From: Asparagopsis taxiformis
Taxonomy: Eukaryota; Rhodophyta; Florideophyceae; Bonnemaisoniales; Bonnemaisoniaceae
Direction of reading: 5' to 3'
DNA length: 44,628 nt
Assembly (NCBI GenBank): GCA_030407315.1
Contig: JALQPE010000818.1
Coordinates: 1 to 44,628, forward strand
Part shown: piece by piece, positions 42,846 to 44,628 of the stretch
How positions within the stretch are numbered: the first letter of the stretch is position 1
Layout of the letters: every line of letters starts with the position of its first letter
Program-made: the position numbers and the translations under genes
The notes under the pieces: generated by a model
What the model was told of the DNA's origin: nothing
Database searches by the model: none
The model's input: only the letters and a program-made list of their open reading frames with translations

Positions 42846-43780
42846 CCTCCTCTGCTCTGACTGTATGTAGCATTCTGTTTCAGAAGCTTGGTGTGTACAC
42901 GGACAAGCCCCTCTCCCTCCGGATGACAAAATCCGAGCACTCCAGGGGAATGCGACAAACATCGCAAGAAGAAATCAGAGTACAGGCTGACTGCTCCCTT
43001 GCTCAATTCCGCGCTATTGCCATTCAATGCAAGGCGAAAGAGAATCGTGACGTTCTCTTCCTGCCGTCCTTTGAGGACATCACCTTTCCCTCTGGAAATG
43101 AGCCGGATCTTTCCATCATTTTCCCCACCTTTCAGGCACTATGTGACTCCATAGGTACCTCGCAACACGGGTTCCAGAAAATATTGGTGAAGAGCAGGGC
43201 GGAACGCGATGGAGGCAGCTCATCGATTGTCCGAATTTTAGGAAATCTAGTCGACGTTGACTGCTCTCATGATGCTCCTTCTTCCGCATTTCTCGTCGGC
43301 TCATCTGCTTACGTCCTGTCCAGCCCAGACCAACGTATGACAGTTCTTTGCAGAGACTCCTACGAGTTTGACCATGTCAACAATACATTTTTACATCCCC
43401 TATGTCTTAGCCAACTATCACAGTCTAGCATCGTGGACTCTTTCCACCTACGTGATAAGGCTACTGTTACCTATGGAGCAACGTTTTCGTTACTGTGGAG
43501 ACGTATTCAGCGCCGAGGTTGTTACAGCACTTTCCAGCCTCTATCAACCGCAGAGACGTTTGGTACACTACATCTACGCTTACCTTGCTGTATTTTCAGT
43601 GGTACTACTATATGCCAGGAGCTTGAAGACATTGGCTATGAGGCTATCTCTCGTCTTGGCTTCAATGCGGATTCAGACACTACCCACCCACCCTCTCCTC
43701 CACCTGCCACCTGCAGTCCGGAGCAAAATGATAAAGCACACCTATCCATAGTTATCCTGTTCCTGGGTATTCCATTCTAG
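42842..43780 (+). CDS. Hypothetical protein coupled by ATGA overlap
   Basis: The frame is open from 42731, but ATG 42842 (MTSSALTVCSILFQKLGVYT) overlaps the upstream stop by four bases and is my preferred start, giving 312 codons. The alternative is that both ORFs are one gene split by a frameshift. The body has well-mixed hydrophobic and polar segments (VLFLPSFEDITFPSGNEPDL, SSSIVRILGNLVDVDCSH, AFLVGSSAYVLS). The last 40 residues turn Pro/Ser-rich and may be past the real end. I recognise no family. Confidence 0.45.
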   Translation: MTSSALTVCSILFQKLGVYTDKPLSLRMTKSEHSRGMRQTSQEEIRVQADCSLAQFRAIAIQCKAKENRDVLFLPSFEDITFPSGNEPDLSIIFPTFQALCDSIGTSQHGFQKILVKSRAERDGGSSSIVRILGNLVDVDCSHDAPSSAFLVGSSAYVLSSPDQRMTVLCRDSYEFDHVNNTFLHPLCLSQLSQSSIVDSFHLRDKATVTYGATFSLLWRRIQRRGCYSTFQPLSTAETFGTLHLRLPCCIFSGTTICQELEDIGYEAISRLGFNADSDTTHPPSPPPATCSPEQNDKAHLSIVILFLGIPF

Positions 43781-44417
43781 AGCTCCTGTGGCCATCAATT
43801 TCTAGTAAAGACGGATACCCTCGCCCCTTCTTACTTCGACTATTCCACTACCTGTCTCTGCGCTTTTCCTTCGACTTGACACTATCGTCTGACTGGTTTC
43901 CTGATGTCTCGCATCTATCTACTTCCATCTATTACAAAATTCAACTCAACAGAAATTTTATTTCTTCATTCTTCGTCTACTACACCGAAACTGGTTTCAT
44001 CCGATACTACTCCCCTTCATTCTCGATTTCATCATCGACGAATACCTTCACATATTCTGCATCTCCTCCGTCCTCTTCCATAGACCTGAAGCTCTCCTCC
44101 AGCACTGATTCCCCCCCATCGTCTACATTCAGTTCTTCATATCTATCACGCGATATAGTCAAAACCTCCTCATTCATGAACCGACTACTCACCCGCTCCC
44201 CGGAAGAAGCAGTTTCACTGCTCATTGATTTCCCGGATTTGCGCTCCTTCCACCTCTGTTCCACTTTGAAATTTCAAAATCGTTCGGAACCCGTATGCAA
44301 GTATGTAGATGAATTGCAAGGAGTATTCTGAACGTCGCAGGAACATGTTCTTATCAGAACATTGCGTGTAGGCGACTGCAAAGTTCAGTGCAACCTCTAC
44401 TAAATTGATCCTCCTAG
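43781..44417. other. Downstream interval, no supported gene
   Basis: Overlapping ORFs occur on both strands (43876-44331 forward, Ser-rich; 44007-44264 reverse, Glu-rich: EELNVDDGGESVLEESF). The reverse reading looks more protein-like and could be a further exon or frame of the ORF at 44418-44627, but nothing decides it. Confidence 0.3.
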
Positions 44418-44627
44418 TCAAAAACCTCTTGTCCGGTTCTCCATTATTTGAACTTCGTACTCGACTTTGAATAGCATTTCTTTTCGCACTGCAATGAAGT
44501 CGCGAAGAATCTTCATATTCTTGTCATCCATTGCTGCACGCTCCGCTGCATTCATTTTCCTCTGCGCCGAGTACAGACTTGAACTGACTCCAATGTCCGC
44601 CCACCGTCGTGGCAAATGATGCTCCAT
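44418..44627 (-). CDS. Hypothetical protein, possibly 5' part of a gene
   Basis: 69 codons starting at the last complete codon of the window. The composition is helix-rich and charged (RKMNAAERAAMDDKNMKIL, DFIAVRKEMLFKVEYEVQIM). It may begin outside the window, and may continue leftward via the Glu-rich reading at 44007-44264 after a frameshift or intron. No family recognised. Confidence 0.3.
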   Translation of the reverse strand: MEHHLPRRWADIGVSSSLYSAQRKMNAAERAAMDDKNMKILRDFIAVRKEMLFKVEYEVQIMENRTRGF

Positions 44628-44628
44628 T

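Noticed and set aside
1..44628. Integrated virus
   Set aside because: No capsid, packaging ATPase, polymerase or other viral hallmark is seen. The phage-like ParB-MTase pairing alone is not evidence of a provirus.

Overview
The window looks like transposon-rich nuclear DNA from a eukaryote. It carries two transposases of the eukaryotic KDZ/Plavaka/CACTA-like DDE group, proteins ending in SET (histone-methyltransferase-like) domains, AATAAA signals after stop codons, strong Kozak starts, monocistronic-looking genes, and gene-free stretches filled with satellites and foldback repeats. I saw no rRNA, tRNA, CRISPR array or bacterial operon. Coding regions are long and show no convincing introns, which fits an intron-poor protist or alga (a red alga would fit). 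That identification is a guess.

Layout. 1-1703: decayed, 5'-truncated copy of a DNA amino-methyltransferase/SET fusion (+). 2281-4634: decayed unknown gene (+). 4711-7748: Plavaka/KDZ-type transposase pseudogene (-). 7.8-14.0 kb: gene-free, with minisatellites, dense GGCAGTA and GACAGTA motif fields, a 35-bp satellite and two hairpins. 14018-17527: second DDE transposase (+) with one in-frame double stop. 17944-18335: palindromic array 1. 19011-19836 and 29655-32091: the two halves of one ParB-like/2OG-Fe(II)-dioxygenase gene, split by a 9.8-kb DNA transposon (19837-29654) that itself holds nested repeats. 32311-32569 and 33108-33435: palindromic arrays 2 and 3. 33638-37292: second ParB-like/dioxygenase gene, lightly damaged. 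37767-38117: array 4. 38392-41860 (-): an intact 1155-codon ParB-like + DNA methyltransferase + SET fusion. 42372-43780 (+): a divergent pair of ORFs joined by an ATGA overlap, the first with a Tudor-like look.

The main discovery candidate is a repeated set of chromatin/DNA-modifying fusion genes that share a ParB-like N-terminal module (motif DG(S/A)HR followed by a conserved helical segment). Family 1 is ParB-like + helical region + disordered linker + 2OG-Fe(II) dioxygenase (two copies). Family 2 is ParB-like + long linker + beta-class N4C/N6A DNA methyltransferase + SET (one intact copy, and one decayed copy visible for its MTase/SET part). Each family 1 gene is bracketed by arrays built from two alternating palindromes, and an array also lies between the tail-to-tail family 1 and family 2 genes. 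Once the 9.8-kb insertion is removed, the two array-bounded modules are about 4.8 and 5.0 kb. A ParB-like domain beside dense palindromes recalls bacterial ParB-parS. The writer (MTase), possible eraser (dioxygenase) and histone writer (SET) would then be guided by a shared reader. That is inference; the domains, arrays and insertion are visible in the sequence.
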